DNA from: Nostoc sp. UHCC 0302
GTDB lineage: Bacteria > Cyanobacteriota > Cyanobacteriia > Cyanobacteriales > Nostocaceae
Reading direction: 5' to 3'
DNA: 64,000 nt
NCBI RefSeq assembly: GCF_038096175.1
Contig: NZ_CP151099.1
Span: 5,310,001-5,374,000 of the forward strand
Position 1 is the first letter of the stretch. Each line of letters starts with the position of its first letter. Both the position numbers and the translations under genes were made by a program. Positions 11,641-20,528 of the stretch are shown in pieces. The notes under the pieces were generated by a model. It saw nothing but the letters and a program-made list of their open reading frames with translations, made no database searches and was not told the origin of the DNA.

Positions 11641-11705
11641 CGTCATTTGTCATTAGTTAAAGAATAAACTGCAAATGACAAATGACAAATGACAAATGAC
11701 AAAAC
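11641..11705. repeat. AAATGAC heptanucleotide tandem repeat with inverted partner
   Basis: At 11671-11699 about four perfect tandem copies of CAAATGA precede the next gene. An inverted copy (GTCATTTGTCATTAG) lies at 11641-11656, so a transcript could fold back. The repeat ends only a few bases before the ATG at 11706 and so occupies the place where the ribosome-binding site would be. Confidence 0.8.
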
Positions 11706-12632
11706 ATGGATTTACTGCGATCGCTACCACTTGGACTTTACTTAGAACAACCCCAAACTTGGCTACATAAAATTGATCCACGGGTCAAGTTGGCTTGGTT
11801 GATGAGTTTTTTAACCAGCTACACTTTTGCTAACAACTTTTGGCGTGTGCTGTTAGTAGTACTACTAATTCTTACTACTGTTATCGCCAGGATACCGCTA
11901 CGAGTGTGGCGGCAGCAAATGGGTTGGCTGTTAACGTTGTCGTTTTTTGTTTTAGCGATCGCTGCCATCAGTCCAGATGGACTAGGTATAGATTATCAAC
12001 CACGCCTACCTGCTAACGAACAAATATTAACGCAGCAATACACCTCTAACACTACCAATACTGTCCCAGAACAAATAGGTAAAAAGAAAGAATACAGTTA
12101 CGTACTATTTCACAAAGGCCCAGTCAGAATAACTCGCTACTCTTTGGACTTGGGAGTACGTATAAGTACAATTTTATTTACTGTAATTTACAGCACTAAC
12201 CTCTATCTGCTGACAACTGCACCAGAAGAAATTACATCTGCTATAGAAAGCTTGATGCAACCCCTAAGACGTCTGAAGTTGCCTGTTACAGAAATTACTC
12301 TAACTTTAACTTTATCTTTACGGTTTATTCCCCTCGTTTTAGAAGAAGTGCAGAATTTAATTCGTTCTGTGATGACAAGAGCAATAAATTGGAAAAAACT
12401 GGGATTGAAAGGAGCAGTTAAAGTTTGGATGACTGTTGCAGAAAGATTGTTAGAAAATCTGCTTTTACGGGCGGAACAAATGGCTAATGCAATGATGGTG
12501 AGGGGTTTTACCAGTCCGAATGAACATAAAGTACAGTGGCACGACTTACGACTACAACAGCGTGACTGGTTCGCGATCGCAATTTTAGTTTTATTCTGGG
12601 GAGTACGGCTAGTTATAGGAACTGAAGTTTGA
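11706..12632 (+). CDS. EcfT/CbiQ-family transmembrane transport component
   Basis: A 308-residue membrane protein resembling the T (CbiQ/EcfT) subunit of energy-coupling-factor ABC importers, which couples a pair of ATPases to a substrate-binding S component for vitamins or metal ions. Evidence: the N-terminal DPRVKLAW block, several hydrophobic segments, and the cytoplasmic coupling helix with the Ala-Arg-Gly-type motifs RAEQMANAMMVRGF. The loop at about 95-145 is longer and more polar than usual. No S or A component gene is nearby, so the substrate is unknown. Orphan EcfT-like genes are common in cyanobacteria. Confidence 0.8.
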   Translation: MDLLRSLPLGLYLEQPQTWLHKIDPRVKLAWLMSFLTSYTFANNFWRVLLVVLLILTTVIARIPLRVWRQQMGWLLTLSFFVLAIAAISPDGLGIDYQPRLPANEQILTQQYTSNTTNTVPEQIGKKKEYSYVLFHKGPVRITRYSLDLGVRISTILFTVIYSTNLYLLTTAPEEITSAIESLMQPLRRLKLPVTEITLTLTLSLRFIPLVLEEVQNLIRSVMTRAINWKKLGLKGAVKVWMTVAERLLENLLLRAEQMANAMMVRGFTSPNEHKVQWHDLRLQQRDWFAIAILVLFWGVRLVIGTEV

Positions 12633-12639
12633 ACACTGT

Positions 12640-14112
12640 ATGAGCAATGCTTGGTATTGGCGATCGCTACCCCTCGAAAATCGCACAGGTTCTGAAGTTT
12701 TTGCTGCCCTCTTTCGCTCCAAAACTCCACAGGGAATTGCGACCTTACTCGAAAGTCCCTATCCAACACCCATTGATCATCCTCAACTCAGTCGATATTC
12801 TATCTGTGCAGGCGCTCCTCGCATAGTCGGTGGTGTTCCACAAATGTGGATACCGCCAATAGGTCAAATTCTCCCTTTCTTAGAAAAGTTACTCAAGAAA
12901 AATCCCCCCCTCTCTCCGTCTTCTTCTCTTCCATTCACAGGCGGTTGGCTAGGATGGCTAGGCTATGACACAGCTTGGGAAATTGAGCAGTTACCCCAGT
13001 GGAAAATTGATCCCCTGCCTTTTCCTGTAGCGTTTTGGTACGAACCAGATTGTTTTGCGATTTTAGATCATGTACAACAAACTCTTTGGCTAGCCGCCAG
13101 TGATCGAAATGGGCTAGATGAGTTACAAGAAAAACTGGAGAACAGACAAGGGGACAAAGAACAAAAAATTTTTGTTTCTCCCTCTCTCCTCGTCCCCCCT
13201 TCCTCTTCTCCTCAGTTCTGTACTTCGCAAGTAGATTATGAAACCGCAGTAAACCAAGCAAAAAAATACATACAAGCTGGAGAAATTTTTCAGGCGAATC
13301 TTTCGTTGCGATTTCAAGCTTCTACAGCCGCTTCTGGTTGGGCAATTTATCAAGCTTTGCAGAAAATCAATCCTTCTCCTTTTGCCAGCTATTGGCAGAC
13401 ACCTTGGGGAGAAGTGATCAGTTGTTCACCAGAACGTTTGGTGTTACTGCAAAATGGACAAGCTGAAACCCGACCGATCGCCGGCACGCGATCGCGCGGT
13501 GCAACCCCAGAACAAGATAGCCAACTAGCACAAGATTTACTCAGCAATACCAAAGAACGTGCAGAACATATCATGCTGGTTGATTTGGAACGCAATGATT
13601 TGGGGCGAGTTTGTGAATGGGGAACAGTAAGCGTAGATGAATTACTGACAATTGAGCGATACAGCCATGTAATGCATCTTGCCAGTAACGTCAAAGGTAG
13701 ATTGAGAAGCGATTACAATGCCATCGATTTGATTCGCGCCATGTTTCCTGGTGGCACAATTACAGGGTGTCCCAAAGTCCGCTGTATGGAAATTATTGAA
13801 GAACTAGAACCTGTACGCCGCAGTTTATTCTACGGTTCCTGCGGCTATTTAGATTGGCGCGGAAATTTAGACTTAAATATCTTAATCCGCACCCTGCTAT
13901 TAGCACCAGCCTCGGAAGAAGCAAGGGGGCAGGTGAGCAGGGGAGATAAGGAGAATATATTAACAACTCAAGACTCAGCACTTAACACCGTCTGGGGACA
14001 AGTTGGAGCAGGAATTGTTGCTGACAGCAATCCTGAGAGAGAATGGTATGAATCTCTGCACAAAGCTCAAGCACAACTGGCAGCACTAAAAATGCTCAGT
14101 AGTGAATTCTGA
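12640..14112 (+). CDS. pabB: Aminodeoxychorismate synthase component I (PabB), with two low-complexity insertions
   Basis: A chorismate-utilising enzyme; component I makes 4-amino-4-deoxychorismate for folate synthesis. Conserved blocks: PIAGTRSRG (279-287), HIMLVDLERNDLGRVC (310-325), IERYSHVMHLASNV, and PGGTITGCPKVRCMEIIEELE (370-390). The GGTITGCPK form resembles PabB more than TrpE, and a separate TrpE lies at 55004, so PabB is preferred. Two stretches look foreign: residues about 167-192 and 425-446 are Ser/Pro- or charge-rich, pyrimidine- or purine-tract encoded, and sit in surface loops. The start is 7 nt after the upstream stop, suggesting co-transcription. Confidence 0.82.
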   Translation: MSNAWYWRSLPLENRTGSEVFAALFRSKTPQGIATLLESPYPTPIDHPQLSRYSICAGAPRIVGGVPQMWIPPIGQILPFLEKLLKKNPPLSPSSSLPFTGGWLGWLGYDTAWEIEQLPQWKIDPLPFPVAFWYEPDCFAILDHVQQTLWLAASDRNGLDELQEKLENRQGDKEQKIFVSPSLLVPPSSSPQFCTSQVDYETAVNQAKKYIQAGEIFQANLSLRFQASTAASGWAIYQALQKINPSPFASYWQTPWGEVISCSPERLVLLQNGQAETRPIAGTRSRGATPEQDSQLAQDLLSNTKERAEHIMLVDLERNDLGRVCEWGTVSVDELLTIERYSHVMHLASNVKGRLRSDYNAIDLIRAMFPGGTITGCPKVRCMEIIEELEPVRRSLFYGSCGYLDWRGNLDLNILIRTLLLAPASEEARGQVSRGDKENILTTQDSALNTVWGQVGAGIVADSNPEREWYESLHKAQAQLAALKMLSSEF

Positions 14113-14632
14113 GACAACCCTGCCAATCCCCATTAACCCTAATCCCCAGTTTCACAGTTTAATTTTGCGCCATTAAGCGACAATTGTGGCAGTATTGAGG
14201 AAAGTCGGAGCGTTGGCTTTTTTCTTTGGTAAGATTACAGGGTGTTTTCCCTTGCCACGCAGAACTTTCAATCAGAGGGTAGGGACTGTTCTGTTCCTTG
14301 TGCTGACAAGTAGGTGAGTTTAAGCCACTTAGCCCAAATTGCGATCGCTTCTTCAGATTCTGTTACCTATTCACTTTTCAACAAGTCTTTTTTATCAGAA
14401 AAAGCTGGGCAACATCTGAATCATCGCCTCTTTTGTACCGTTATCCCTCGCTCTCACTAGATTCATCTGCCAATTAAGAATTAGATCAAGGTCTGCAAAA
14501 CCGTCATCAAACGGTACAAGTTTGTTAATTTCGCATTTTCAGCAAATATTCTGGCACAAGGAAGTCATTCTCATCGGAATGTTTGTACTTAACTGCGAAA
14601 AGATATATATATACTCCTACCTTGACTGTTAA
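14113..14632. other. 520-bp intergenic region before pipX
   Basis: It holds a possible tiny minus-strand ORF (14159-14356) and a widely spaced perfect inverted repeat (14433-14442 with 14510-14519). No convincing NtcA box (GTA-N8-TAC) was seen before pipX. An AT-rich stretch (TATATATATA near 14603) just upstream of pipX could contain its promoter. Confidence 0.5.
14159..14356 (-). CDS. Possible small Cys/His-rich protein (start unclear)
   Basis: A minus-strand open frame of about 65 codons between two stops encodes a peptide with a zinc-ribbon-like ligand spacing: T-C-Q-H, then T-P-C-N, then Q-Y-C-H-N-C-R near the end. The composition (SPYPLIESSAWQGKTPCN, KSQRSDFPQYCHNCRLM) looks protein-like rather than random. 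There is no ATG, GTG or TTG in the frame upstream of the Cys residues; the frame opens with CTG after a TAA. It may use a rare start, be the 3' part of a decayed gene, or be chance. I do not recognise the family. Confidence 0.35.
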   Translation of the reverse strand: MKKRSQFGLSGLNSPTCQHKEQNSPYPLIESSAWQGKTPCNLTKEKSQRSDFPQYCHNCRLMAQN

Positions 14633-14911
14633 ATGAATCCAGAAAACTCAGAGACTTACATCAATCATCCAACTTGGGGTTTGCTTTACAGAATCTGTAT
14701 GGTTGATGAAAACCAAGATTTGTTCACAACACTTTATGCCCAACGCTTATTTTTCTTGGTTGCAAATGACGTTAAAGGTATTAAATTTCAGCCAATAGGA
14801 CGTACAGAGGCTAGAATGATGCTGGAAAATCGCTTACGTACCTTACGTCGCACTGGACAGTCTCAGGAGTACGATCAGCTTCAGAGTGTTTTCCAACGCA
14901 CCTTCCAATGA
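14633..14911 (+). CDS. pipX: PII-interacting protein PipX, NtcA co-activator
   Basis: A 92-residue cyanobacterial regulator that binds either PII (GlnB) or the nitrogen regulator NtcA, linking 2-oxoglutarate level to NtcA-dependent transcription. It has the Tudor-like N-terminal half (YINHPTWGLLYRICMV, LYAQRLFFLV, GIKFQPIGR) and two C-terminal helices (TEARMMLENRLRTLRR). The length is as in other cyanobacteria. Its stop overlaps the start of the next gene (ATGA at 14908-14911), the conserved pipX-pipY arrangement that implies translational coupling. Confidence 0.95.
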   Translation: MNPENSETYINHPTWGLLYRICMVDENQDLFTTLYAQRLFFLVANDVKGIKFQPIGRTEARMMLENRLRTLRRTGQSQEYDQLQSVFQRTFQ

Positions 14912-15576
14912 GTAGTTCGATTAACGAACGTATTACCACTATTCGCTCCTCACTTCCACCTTCAGTCAGGTTGATTGCTGTTAGCAAGAAAGTTCCTGCT
15001 GAAGCAATTCGCTCTGCCTATGCCGCCGGAATTCGTGATTTCGGTGAGAGTCGTATCCAAGAAGCTGCCAGTAAACAAGCCGAGTTGCAAGATTTATCGG
15101 ATATTACCTGGCACTTTATTGGACATTTGCAAGGGAATAAAGCCAGGAAAGCCATTGAACAGTTTGATTGGATTCACTCTGTAGATAATTTGAAGCTAGC
15201 ACAGCGCTTAAATGAATTGGCTTCCCAACTAGGGGCCAGTCCTCAGATTTGCTTGCAAGTGAAAATTCTCCCTGATCCTAGCAAGTCGGGTTGGAGTATC
15301 CCAGAACTATTAGCTGACTTACCTACGCTCAATCAATACAAAAGTTTACAAATTCAGGGTTTGATGACAATTCCTCCTTTGGGATTGAATGATCAGGAAA
15401 TACTCAATCTGTTTAACCGAAATCGGGAATTGGCACAAGAAATCCAAGAACAAAACTGGTCACACATTCAAATGCAGCAGCTTTCAATGGGTATGTCAGG
15501 AGATTATCAACTGGCAGTACAAGCTGGTGCAACGATGGTAAGATTGGGAACAATCTTGTTTGGCGATCGCTATTAA
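14908..15576 (+). CDS. pipY: PLP-binding homeostasis protein PipY (YggS/PLPBP family)
   Basis: A 222-residue fold-type III pyridoxal-phosphate protein without known enzyme activity, involved in vitamin B6 and amino/keto-acid balance. The PLP lysine lies in LIAVSKKVP (Lys27). Other family blocks are FGESRIQEA, WHFIGHLQGNKA, LQVKILPDPSKSGW, and the phosphate-binding end LSMGMSGDYQLAVQAGATMVRLGTILFG. It overlaps pipX by 4 nt, the classic cyanobacterial pair. The ORF is complete and ends just after a HIP1 octamer. Confidence 0.95.
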   Translation: MSSSINERITTIRSSLPPSVRLIAVSKKVPAEAIRSAYAAGIRDFGESRIQEAASKQAELQDLSDITWHFIGHLQGNKARKAIEQFDWIHSVDNLKLAQRLNELASQLGASPQICLQVKILPDPSKSGWSIPELLADLPTLNQYKSLQIQGLMTIPPLGLNDQEILNLFNRNRELAQEIQEQNWSHIQMQQLSMGMSGDYQLAVQAGATMVRLGTILFGDRY

Positions 15577-16036
15577 GTATATTTAACATCTCTCTGCCGA
15601 TTGAATATCAAGTACAAACAGAAGCAGTGAGGGTGTGATTAAGAACAATATCGTTTGGTGATTGCTTTTAAAATATATGGGTCATCTGCCTTTTGCTCAG
15701 TATCAATTGAGCAAGGGATTTAATGGAAAAAATTTTTTAATGGACTGGTGCAATCAGAGACAAAGGATATAGTATTGACAAGAGCGATCGCCAAGTAAAA
15801 ATGGGCTAAAAAGAGCTTTCCTTTGAACAATACTTAGGATATAATCTTGACTCATTATTCCGTTTGAGTAATCTACAGACATTTATAAAAATGTCCGTTT
15901 ATTGCAAAAACCTGTAATATAAGCTACTAACAGCAACATCATAGCTGAGTAATCCGCCCATGTAGCGATCGCAGCTGGCTTGGCGGAGTTTATAGCTAGG
16001 TCAGTCAACTTTCTTCGCACCAGGAGAGTACCCTAA
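15577..16036. other. 460-bp intergenic region before sepF
   Basis: AT-rich spacer without an ORF of note. A good ribosome-binding site (AGGAGAG at about 16021-16027) decides the sepF start. A HIP1 octamer occurs at 15964-15971. No terminator hairpin after pipY is obvious, so a separate sepF promoter is likely but not identified. Confidence 0.5.
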
Positions 16037-16630
16037 ATGAACAACATATTTTCTAAACTCCGAGACTTTGTAGGTCTAAATGAGCAGGTAGAGTACGAAT
16101 ATTACGAAGAAGAACCAGATACAGATAGTTACCAAAATCTATATCAGCAAGAGAATCCCCAAGTAGCACCCCAAGAAAGCTCGGCTCAAAATCGGCGGTG
16201 GCGTGAACCCGCACCTACAATGGGAGACGAGATAGCAGCAGGATCAAAACCAATGGGGAATGTGATTGGTATGCCAGGAGCAATTAACGGAATTTCGGAA
16301 GTATTGGTACTAGAACCGCGCACATTTGAAGAAATGCCCCAAGCCATTCAAGCATTGCGGGAGCGGAAATCGGTAGTATTAAATTTGACAATTATGGATC
16401 CCGATCAAGCCCAGCGGGCAGTAGATTTTGTAGCGGGTGGAACTTACGCATTAGATGGACATCAAGAACGCATTGGCGAGAGCATCTTTTTGTTTACACC
16501 AAGCTGTGTGCAAGTTAGCACCCAAGGTGGAGTTCTTCATGAAGTACCACAACCACCAACACGTCCCTCTCGCACCACAGCGCCAAATCAACAAACTTGG
16601 GGCAACGAACCCAACCGCATGGCACAATAA
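16037..16630 (+). CDS. sepF: Cell division protein SepF (Cdv2/YlmF)
   Basis: An FtsZ-binding septum protein of 197 residues. The N-terminal [14 protein letters not shown] is the amphipathic membrane-binding helix, followed by an acidic Glu/Tyr-rich linker (residues 18-60). The conserved globular domain follows: [41 protein letters not shown], and [13 protein letters not shown]. The C-terminal tail is Pro/Thr/Gln-rich. The order pipX-pipY-sepF-proC is conserved in many cyanobacteria, which supports the call. It is followed by a repeat-filled spacer. Confidence 0.95.
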   Translation: MNNIFSKLRDFVGLNEQVEYEYYEEEPDTDSYQNLYQQENPQVAPQESSAQNRRWREPAPTMGDEIAAGSKPMGNVIGMPGAINGISEVLVLEPRTFEEMPQAIQALRERKSVVLNLTIMDPDQAQRAVDFVAGGTYALDGHQERIGESIFLFTPSCVQVSTQGGVLHEVPQPPTRPSRTTAPNQQTWGNEPNRMAQ

Positions 16631-16640
16631 AGTTAAATTA

Positions 16641-16815
16641 GTCAATAGTCAAGAGTCAAAAGTCAAAAGTAAGCCAGTGCAGCGGGCAAGTTCCTAAAGC
16701 AATCTCTCTAAATCGGCAAACCCACTCAATTTACCTGTCGGCATCAAGCAACTGGTAAACCCATAAGGGTAAAGAACTCTGGACTCTTGACTGTTGACTC
16801 TTGACTTATTGACTA
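16641..16815. repeat. Inverted cluster of AGTCAAA-type heptamers between sepF and proC
   Basis: At 16641-16670 the strand carries tandem variants of AGTCAAA, and at 16778-16815 the complementary forms (ACTCTTGACTGTTGACTC and so on). The two arms could pair across about 110 nt of ordinary sequence. The same heptamer type recurs elsewhere in the window, so it is a dispersed repeat rather than a gene-specific site. Confidence 0.7.
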
Positions 16816-16823
16816 TGTAATAA

Positions 16824-17636
16824 ATGACTATTAAATTTGGTTTAATTGGGGGTGGGGTAATGGGAGAATCGCTATTATCCCGCCTTATTGCGCGTGAAAT
16901 TTATCACCCATCAGAAGTCATAGTCAGCGAACCTCTATCAGCACGTCAGGGTTTTTTTCAGCAGCAATACGACGTAACCGTGACAGCAGATAATCGCTTG
17001 GTTTTCGAGCAAGCAAAGGAAGTTGTCTTTTTGGCAGTGAAACCGCAGGTGTTTAGTGCGATCGCTCAAGAATTAGCAGATATCATCACTACAGAACACT
17101 CACCCCTAGTCATTTCCATTTTGGCAGGCGTACCTTTAAGTCAGCTAGAAGCTGCCTTTGTACAATTACCAGTGATTAGGGCAATGCCAAATACTCCAGC
17201 AACCGTGGGAGCAGGAATCACTGCGATTTCTTTAGGTGCGTACACCAACGTCAAGCATCACCAAATAGCACAGCAAGTTTTTTCAGCTGTCGGGGAAGTT
17301 GTGGAAGTTTCAGAAACGCTGATGGATGCGGTAACAGGACTATCTGGTAGTGGTCCGGCTTATGTGGCACTACTAGTAGAAGCACTTGCTGATGGAGGGG
17401 TAGCTTCAGGTTTACCCAGAAGCATTGCCAATCAACTAGCCTTGCAAACTGTACTCGGAACAGCGAAGTTATTAGAAGAAACCAAAATCCATCCAGCAGA
17501 ACTCAAAGATCGTGTTACCAGTCCTGGCGGTACAACAATTGCGGGCATTGCCCAGCTAGAACGAGCAGGGTTTCGTTCAGCTTTAATTGAAGCAGTAAAA
17601 GCAGCAACAGCGCGATCGCAGGAGTTGGGGAAATGA
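16824..17636 (+). CDS. proC: Pyrroline-5-carboxylate reductase
   Basis: Last step of proline synthesis: NAD(P)H-dependent reduction of pyrroline-5-carboxylate. The protein has 270 residues. The N-terminal Rossmann fold has GLIGGGVMGESLL; VFLAVKPQ and RAMPNTPATVGAG follow. The signature LSGSGPAYVALLVEALADGG and the substrate site DRVTSPGGTTIAGI occupy the C-terminal helical domain. Length and motifs are complete. It directly follows the sepF repeat spacer. Confidence 0.97.
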   Translation: MTIKFGLIGGGVMGESLLSRLIAREIYHPSEVIVSEPLSARQGFFQQQYDVTVTADNRLVFEQAKEVVFLAVKPQVFSAIAQELADIITTEHSPLVISILAGVPLSQLEAAFVQLPVIRAMPNTPATVGAGITAISLGAYTNVKHHQIAQQVFSAVGEVVEVSETLMDAVTGLSGSGPAYVALLVEALADGGVASGLPRSIANQLALQTVLGTAKLLEETKIHPAELKDRVTSPGGTTIAGIAQLERAGFRSALIEAVKAATARSQELGK

Positions 17637-17790
17637 GGGACTGGGGACTGGTGACTGGTGATTAGGGACTAGGGACTAGGAGGAAAATAGAGATAGGGGA
17701 GATGAGGGAGAACAACTAATGAATATAATATCCAGTACCCAGTACCCAGTCCCCAATACCCAATACCCAGTACCCAATCCCCAATCCCCC
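17637..17790. repeat. GGGACTGG/CCAGTACC heptamer repeats, inverted arms
   Basis: A purine-rich arm of GGGACTG/GGGACTA-type units (17637-17682) and a pyrimidine-rich arm of CCAGTAC/CCCAATA units (17731-17790) form a long imperfect inverted repeat between proC and the helicase gene. The same sequence type is found inside copA (35308-35493) and near copZ. Confidence 0.75.
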
Positions 17791-17850
17791 TAACGAAGTT
17801 GACAAAAGACTCGTTAATATAGTAAACAATCTGGTTGCAAATGTGATTGA

Positions 17851-20526
17851 GTGAATTATCCTGCGCCTTCTCCAGAACTTGACTTAGGGTCGATATTTCC
17901 CTTTGAACTGGATCAATTCCAGAAAGATGCGATCGCGTCCCTGAACGCTGGACGCTCTGTTGTTGTTTGTGCGCCCACAGGTTCGGGTAAAACATTAGTA
18001 GGAGAATACGCTATCTACCGCGCCCTAGCGCGAAGAAAACGCGTGTTTTATACTACTCCCCTTAAGGCGCTGTCGAATCAAAAATTACGTGATTTTCGAG
18101 AGAAATTCGGAATGGATCAGGTCGGACTGTTAACTGGAGATGCCTCCATTAACAGAGATGCACCAATATTGGTGATGACCACAGAAATTTTCCGAAATAT
18201 GCTCTACGGTACACCTATTGGGCAAATCGGCATCTCATTGGTAGACGTTGAAGCGGTGGTGTTGGATGAATGCCACTACATGAACGATCGCCAACGGGGG
18301 ACAGTTTGGGAAGAATCAATTATTTATTGCCCTCGTGAGGTTCAACTGGCAGCCCTTTCGGCAACAGTTGCCAACAGCGATCAACTTACTGATTGGCTAA
18401 ATCAGGTTCACGGCCCAACTGACCTGATTTATTCTGATTTCCGCCCAGTACCCTTGGAATTCCACTTTTGTAATCCCAAAGGTCTATTTCCGCTACTGAA
18501 TGATAGCAAAACCAAAATTAACCCCCGCCTTCAGAAGAAGAGAGGGAGAGGGGGAGATGGAGAGAGGGGGAGAGGTGGTAGACCAGAAGCCCCTGGAATA
18601 ATTTATACTCTCAGTCAGTTACAGCAGCGGGATATGCTCCCCGCAATTTACTTTATCTTCAGCCGCCGGGGATGTGATAAAGCGGTGGCAGAAGTGGGTG
18701 ATTTATGGCTGGTAAATAATGATGAGTCACAAATATTGCGGCGGCAGATTGATGACTTTCTAGCCCGCAATCCGGAAGCAGGGCGTTCTGGTCAAATTGC
18801 ACCCCTGTATCGAGGAATCGCCGCACACCACGCTGGAATTTTGCCTGCGTGGAAAGTCTTGGTAGAAGAACTATTTCAGCAGGGGCTGATTAAGGTAGTA
18901 TTCGCCACAGAGACGCTGGCAGCAGGAATTAATATGCCTGCCCGGACAACAGTAATTTCTACCCTTTCTAAACGTACCGACACCGGACATCGCCTATTAA
19001 ACGCTTCTGAATTCCTGCAAATGGCCGGAAGGGCAGGTCGCCGAGGGATGGATAAACAAGGTCATGTCGTCACAGTACAAACGCCTTTTGAAGGGGCGAA
19101 AGAAGCAGCGTATTTAGCAACATCCAAACCTGATCCCTTGGTGAGCCAGTTTACGCCTAGTTATGGGATGGTACTCAACTTACTACAAACCCACACGCTG
19201 GAGCAAACCAGGGAACTGATAGAACGCAGCTTTGGGCAGTACATGGCAACCTTACATCTCAGACCCAATTACGAGGAGATTGCCGAACTCAAAGCCCAGT
19301 TAGCCCTGTTACAAGAGCAAATCGCCGCCGTTGATGAAAATGAACTGGCTGTATATGAAAAATTACGCCAACGTCTGAAAGTCGAACGTCAAATCCTGAA
19401 AACTCTACAAGAGCAAGCGCAGGAAGACCGACAAGAAGAAATGGTGATGATGTTGGGCTTTGCAGTTTCGGGAACCTTGTTGAGTCTCAAAGGTAAAAAC
19501 ATCACTGTACCTACACCTATAACAGCAGTGTTAGTAGGAAAAACACCAGGTTCAGGTCAAGCTCCCTACTTAGTATGCTTGGGTGGCGATAACCGCTGGT
19601 ATGTTGCCACAACAGCGGATGTGGTCGATTTGTATGCCCAACTACCGCGAGTTGACGTACCACCTGACGTCCTACCACCACCGGAAATGCCCTTGAAGCC
19701 GGGTCAGTCGCGACGTGGTACTGAAGAAACATTTGCGATCGCAGGGTGCATTCCTGAGCCAGGAGAGCCTCTCCATCTGCCACCAGAAGTAGCAGAGCAA
19801 CTCAGTCGCGTTACCGCCGTCCAGGAGCAATTAGAAACTCATCCTTTACATCAATCAGGCAATGCTGCAACGATATTTAAGCGCCGGGCGCGTTATATCG
19901 AACTAGAAGCCGAACTCGAAGAATCACAAGGTCAAATAGAGCAACAATCTCAACGGCATTGGGAAGAGTTTCTGAGTCTAATTGAAATTTTGCAACACTT
20001 TGGCTGTTTGGATAACTTAATACCTACAGAATTAGGGCGAATCGCTGCGGCAATTCGGGGTGAGAATGAATTGTGGCTAGGTTTAGTATTTGCCAGTGGT
20101 GAATTGAATAACTTAGATCCGCACCATTTAGCAGCAGCAGCAGCGGCTTTGGTAACAGAAACCCCCCGTCCAGATAGTAAAGTTAATTTCGATCTCAGCA
20201 ATGAAGTGGCAGAAGCTTTAGCAAAATTGCGGGGAATTCGTCGTCAGATGTTCCAATTACAACGGCGCTATAATGTGGCGCTGCCTATATGGTTGGAATT
20301 TGAATTAATTGCCCTAGTAGAACAGTGGGCATTAGGAGTGGAATGGACAGAAATTTGCGAAAATACTAGTTTGGACGAAGGTGATGTAGTCAGAATTTTA
20401 CGCCGGACATTAGATTTATTATCGCAAATACCTCATGTTCCGCATTTGCCGGAATCTTTTCAACGTAATGCCTATCGGGCGATGCAGTTGATTGATAGAT
20501 TCCCAGTCAATGAAGTAGTTGAATAA
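17851..20526 (+). CDS. Ski2/Mtr4-like DEAD/H-box RNA helicase with DSHCT domain
   Basis: An 891-residue superfamily 2 helicase resembling the cyanobacterial/plastid Ski2-like enzymes implicated in RNA processing. The GTG at 17851 starts M-N-Y-P-A-P. Motif I is APTGSGKT (41-48), motif II DECH (139-142), motif III SAT (170-172), the late motifs include FATETLAAGINMPARTTV, and motif VI is QMAGRAGRRG. The second half contains a coiled coil (about 455-550) and the C-terminal DSHCT region. Residues about 229-245 are an Arg/Gly-rich stretch encoded by a purine tract (18535-18585), absent from the expected family pattern and probably an in-frame repeat insertion. Confidence 0.9.
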   Translation: MNYPAPSPELDLGSIFPFELDQFQKDAIASLNAGRSVVVCAPTGSGKTLVGEYAIYRALARRKRVFYTTPLKALSNQKLRDFREKFGMDQVGLLTGDASINRDAPILVMTTEIFRNMLYGTPIGQIGISLVDVEAVVLDECHYMNDRQRGTVWEESIIYCPREVQLAALSATVANSDQLTDWLNQVHGPTDLIYSDFRPVPLEFHFCNPKGLFPLLNDSKTKINPRLQKKRGRGGDGERGRGGRPEAPGIIYTLSQLQQRDMLPAIYFIFSRRGCDKAVAEVGDLWLVNNDESQILRRQIDDFLARNPEAGRSGQIAPLYRGIAAHHAGILPAWKVLVEELFQQGLIKVVFATETLAAGINMPARTTVISTLSKRTDTGHRLLNASEFLQMAGRAGRRGMDKQGHVVTVQTPFEGAKEAAYLATSKPDPLVSQFTPSYGMVLNLLQTHTLEQTRELIERSFGQYMATLHLRPNYEEIAELKAQLALLQEQIAAVDENELAVYEKLRQRLKVERQILKTLQEQAQEDRQEEMVMMLGFAVSGTLLSLKGKNITVPTPITAVLVGKTPGSGQAPYLVCLGGDNRWYVATTADVVDLYAQLPRVDVPPDVLPPPEMPLKPGQSRRGTEETFAIAGCIPEPGEPLHLPPEVAEQLSRVTAVQEQLETHPLHQSGNAATIFKRRARYIELEAELEESQGQIEQQSQRHWEEFLSLIEILQHFGCLDNLIPTELGRIAAAIRGENELWLGLVFASGELNNLDPHHLAAAAAALVTETPRPDSKVNFDLSNEVAEALAKLRGIRRQMFQLQRRYNVALPIWLEFELIALVEQWALGVEWTEICENTSLDEGDVVRILRRTLDLLSQIPHVPHLPESFQRNAYRAMQLIDRFPVNEVVE

Positions 20527-20528
20527 AT

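Noticed and set aside
12640-14112. Calling this gene a second trpE
   Set aside because: The GGTITGCPK form of the active-site loop and lack of a clear LLES feedback block favour PabB; a better TrpE is at 55004.
14197-14206. GAGGAAAGTC resembling the conserved core of RNase P RNA (rnpB)
   Set aside because: Only this decamer matches; the usual rnpB 5' and 3' parts and the following GGGCTCC block are absent.
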